From: JAZGDL01 sp036477795
GTDB lineage: Bacteria; Planctomycetota; Phycisphaerae; UBA1845
DNA length: 17,857 nt
NCBI GenBank assembly: GCA_036477795.1
Contig: JAZGDL010000202.1
Location: 1-17,857, forward strand
Direction of reading: 5' to 3'
The notes below the pieces were generated by a model. That model was given only the letters and a program-made list of their open reading frames with translations, had not been told where the DNA came from and made no database searches. The position numbers and the translations under genes are program-made. Below are positions 17,352 to 17,857 of this stretch, one piece after another (the first letter of the stretch is position 1; every line of letters starts with the position of its first letter).

Positions 17352-17857
17352 TCACCGTCCCGCCGAGAAGAACGCCTTGATGCTGTCGTATATGTCATCC
17401 TTGTTGTTGACACGCGAAGACACCAGCCGCTCGTCATCGCTGAGGTGCTCGAGCAGTACGTTGATGAAATTCCCGCTGCCATAGGCGCTGGCCACCTGGC
17501 AGTACCCGAACATGTTGCAGGCCGGCAGAAGATGTTCGCGCAGTATCGAACAGCATTCCCGGCTGTCCGATTCACTGCTGTTGTCACCGTCGGAAAAATG
17601 AAACAGATAGATGTTCCAGTCCTCCGGGACGTAGTGATTCTCCACCAGCGTCCGGGCCGCCCGAAAGGCACTGCTGATCCGCGTCCCCCCATCCTCCCGA
17701 ATGCGGTAGAACGTATCCCGATCCACCTCCGCGGCCCGCACATCGTGCACGATGTACCGGCTCTCGATCCCCTCATAGTTGCGGCGAAGCCAGGCGTCGA
17801 TCCAAAACGCCTCCAGGCGCACCAGTTCCTTCTGCTCGTCGCCCATGGAACCGGAGA
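17352..17857 (-). CDS. yeaH: YeaH/DUF444 (UPF0229) protein, C-terminal part (5' end outside window)
   Basis: The frame runs off the right edge. The first visible residues are SGSMGDEQK, the end of a DxSGSM metal-ion-dependent adhesion site of a von Willebrand A domain, so the ATG at 17846 is internal. Further family landmarks are the EVDRDTFYRIREDGGTRISSA segment in pieces, WNIYLFHFSDGDN, and the C-terminal DDIYDSIKAFF. About 168 residues are present of a family usually over 380. YeaH is part of the YeaG(PrkA)-YeaH-SpoVR group in many genomes, so a PrkA kinase gene is expected just beyond the window. Confidence 0.88.
   Translation of the reverse strand, partial: SGSMGDEQKELVRLEAFWIDAWLRRNYEGIESRYIVHDVRAAEVDRDTFYRIREDGGTRISSAFRAARTLVENHYVPEDWNIYLFHFSDGDNSSESDSRECCSILREHLLPACNMFGYCQVASAYGSGNFINVLLEHLSDDERLVSSRVNNKDDIYDSIKAFFSAGR

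Overview
The window is a GC-rich bacterial chromosome segment. Gene content (asd, accA, hutH/hutU, coaD, spoVR/yeaH) is ordinary Gram-negative-type housekeeping. Several kinds of palindromic intergenic repeat, plus promoter -10 boxes lying almost on start codons, remind me of Planctomycetota genomes. That assignment is an inference and not firm. No rRNA, tRNA, CRISPR array, integrase or transposase gene was seen.

Layout. 1-608: 3' end of aspartate-semialdehyde dehydrogenase (asd). 818-2149 (-): membrane-bound diguanylate cyclase, divergent from accA (2521-3639), which is followed 13 nt later by an MpaA-like M14 carboxypeptidase (3653-4348). 4394-4590: composite palindromic repeat. 4679-6235: histidine ammonia-lyase (hutH). 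6332-7799: four overlapping genes forming two tandem nucleotidyltransferase/HEPN (MNT-HEPN, MntA/HepT-type) toxin-antitoxin modules. 7890-9569: urocanate hydratase (hutU). 9570-13838: a small accessory block with a doubtful ORF, an unknown two-helix membrane protein, and an opposite-strand sensor kinase plus output-less receiver. 13839-14142: a second, truncated copy of the 3' end of hutU. 14221-14851: a third MNT-HepT module. 15022-15531 (-): coaD with a good sigma70-type promoter. 15682-17247 (-): SpoVR-like protein. 17352-17857 (-): C-terminal part of a YeaH/DUF444 protein.

How it fits together. HutH and HutU catalyse the first two steps of histidine degradation; the rest of the pathway is not in the window. 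The hut locus carries three HEPN-MNT modules. The end of hutU exists twice, exactly 4573 bp apart. The two copies share a nearly identical block of about 148 bp, flanked on both sides by diverged sequence. The simplest reading is that a roughly 4.57-kb DNA carrying a foreign hutU 3' fragment entered by a single crossover. It would have given hutU a new C-terminal end and displaced the native end to 14142. Before that event the order would have been hutH - MNT-HEPN - MNT-HepT - hutU - MNT-HepT, with hutU sandwiched between toxin-antitoxin modules. The cargo of the inserted piece (membrane protein, GAF-GAF histidine kinase, stand-alone receiver) is the least explained part of the window.
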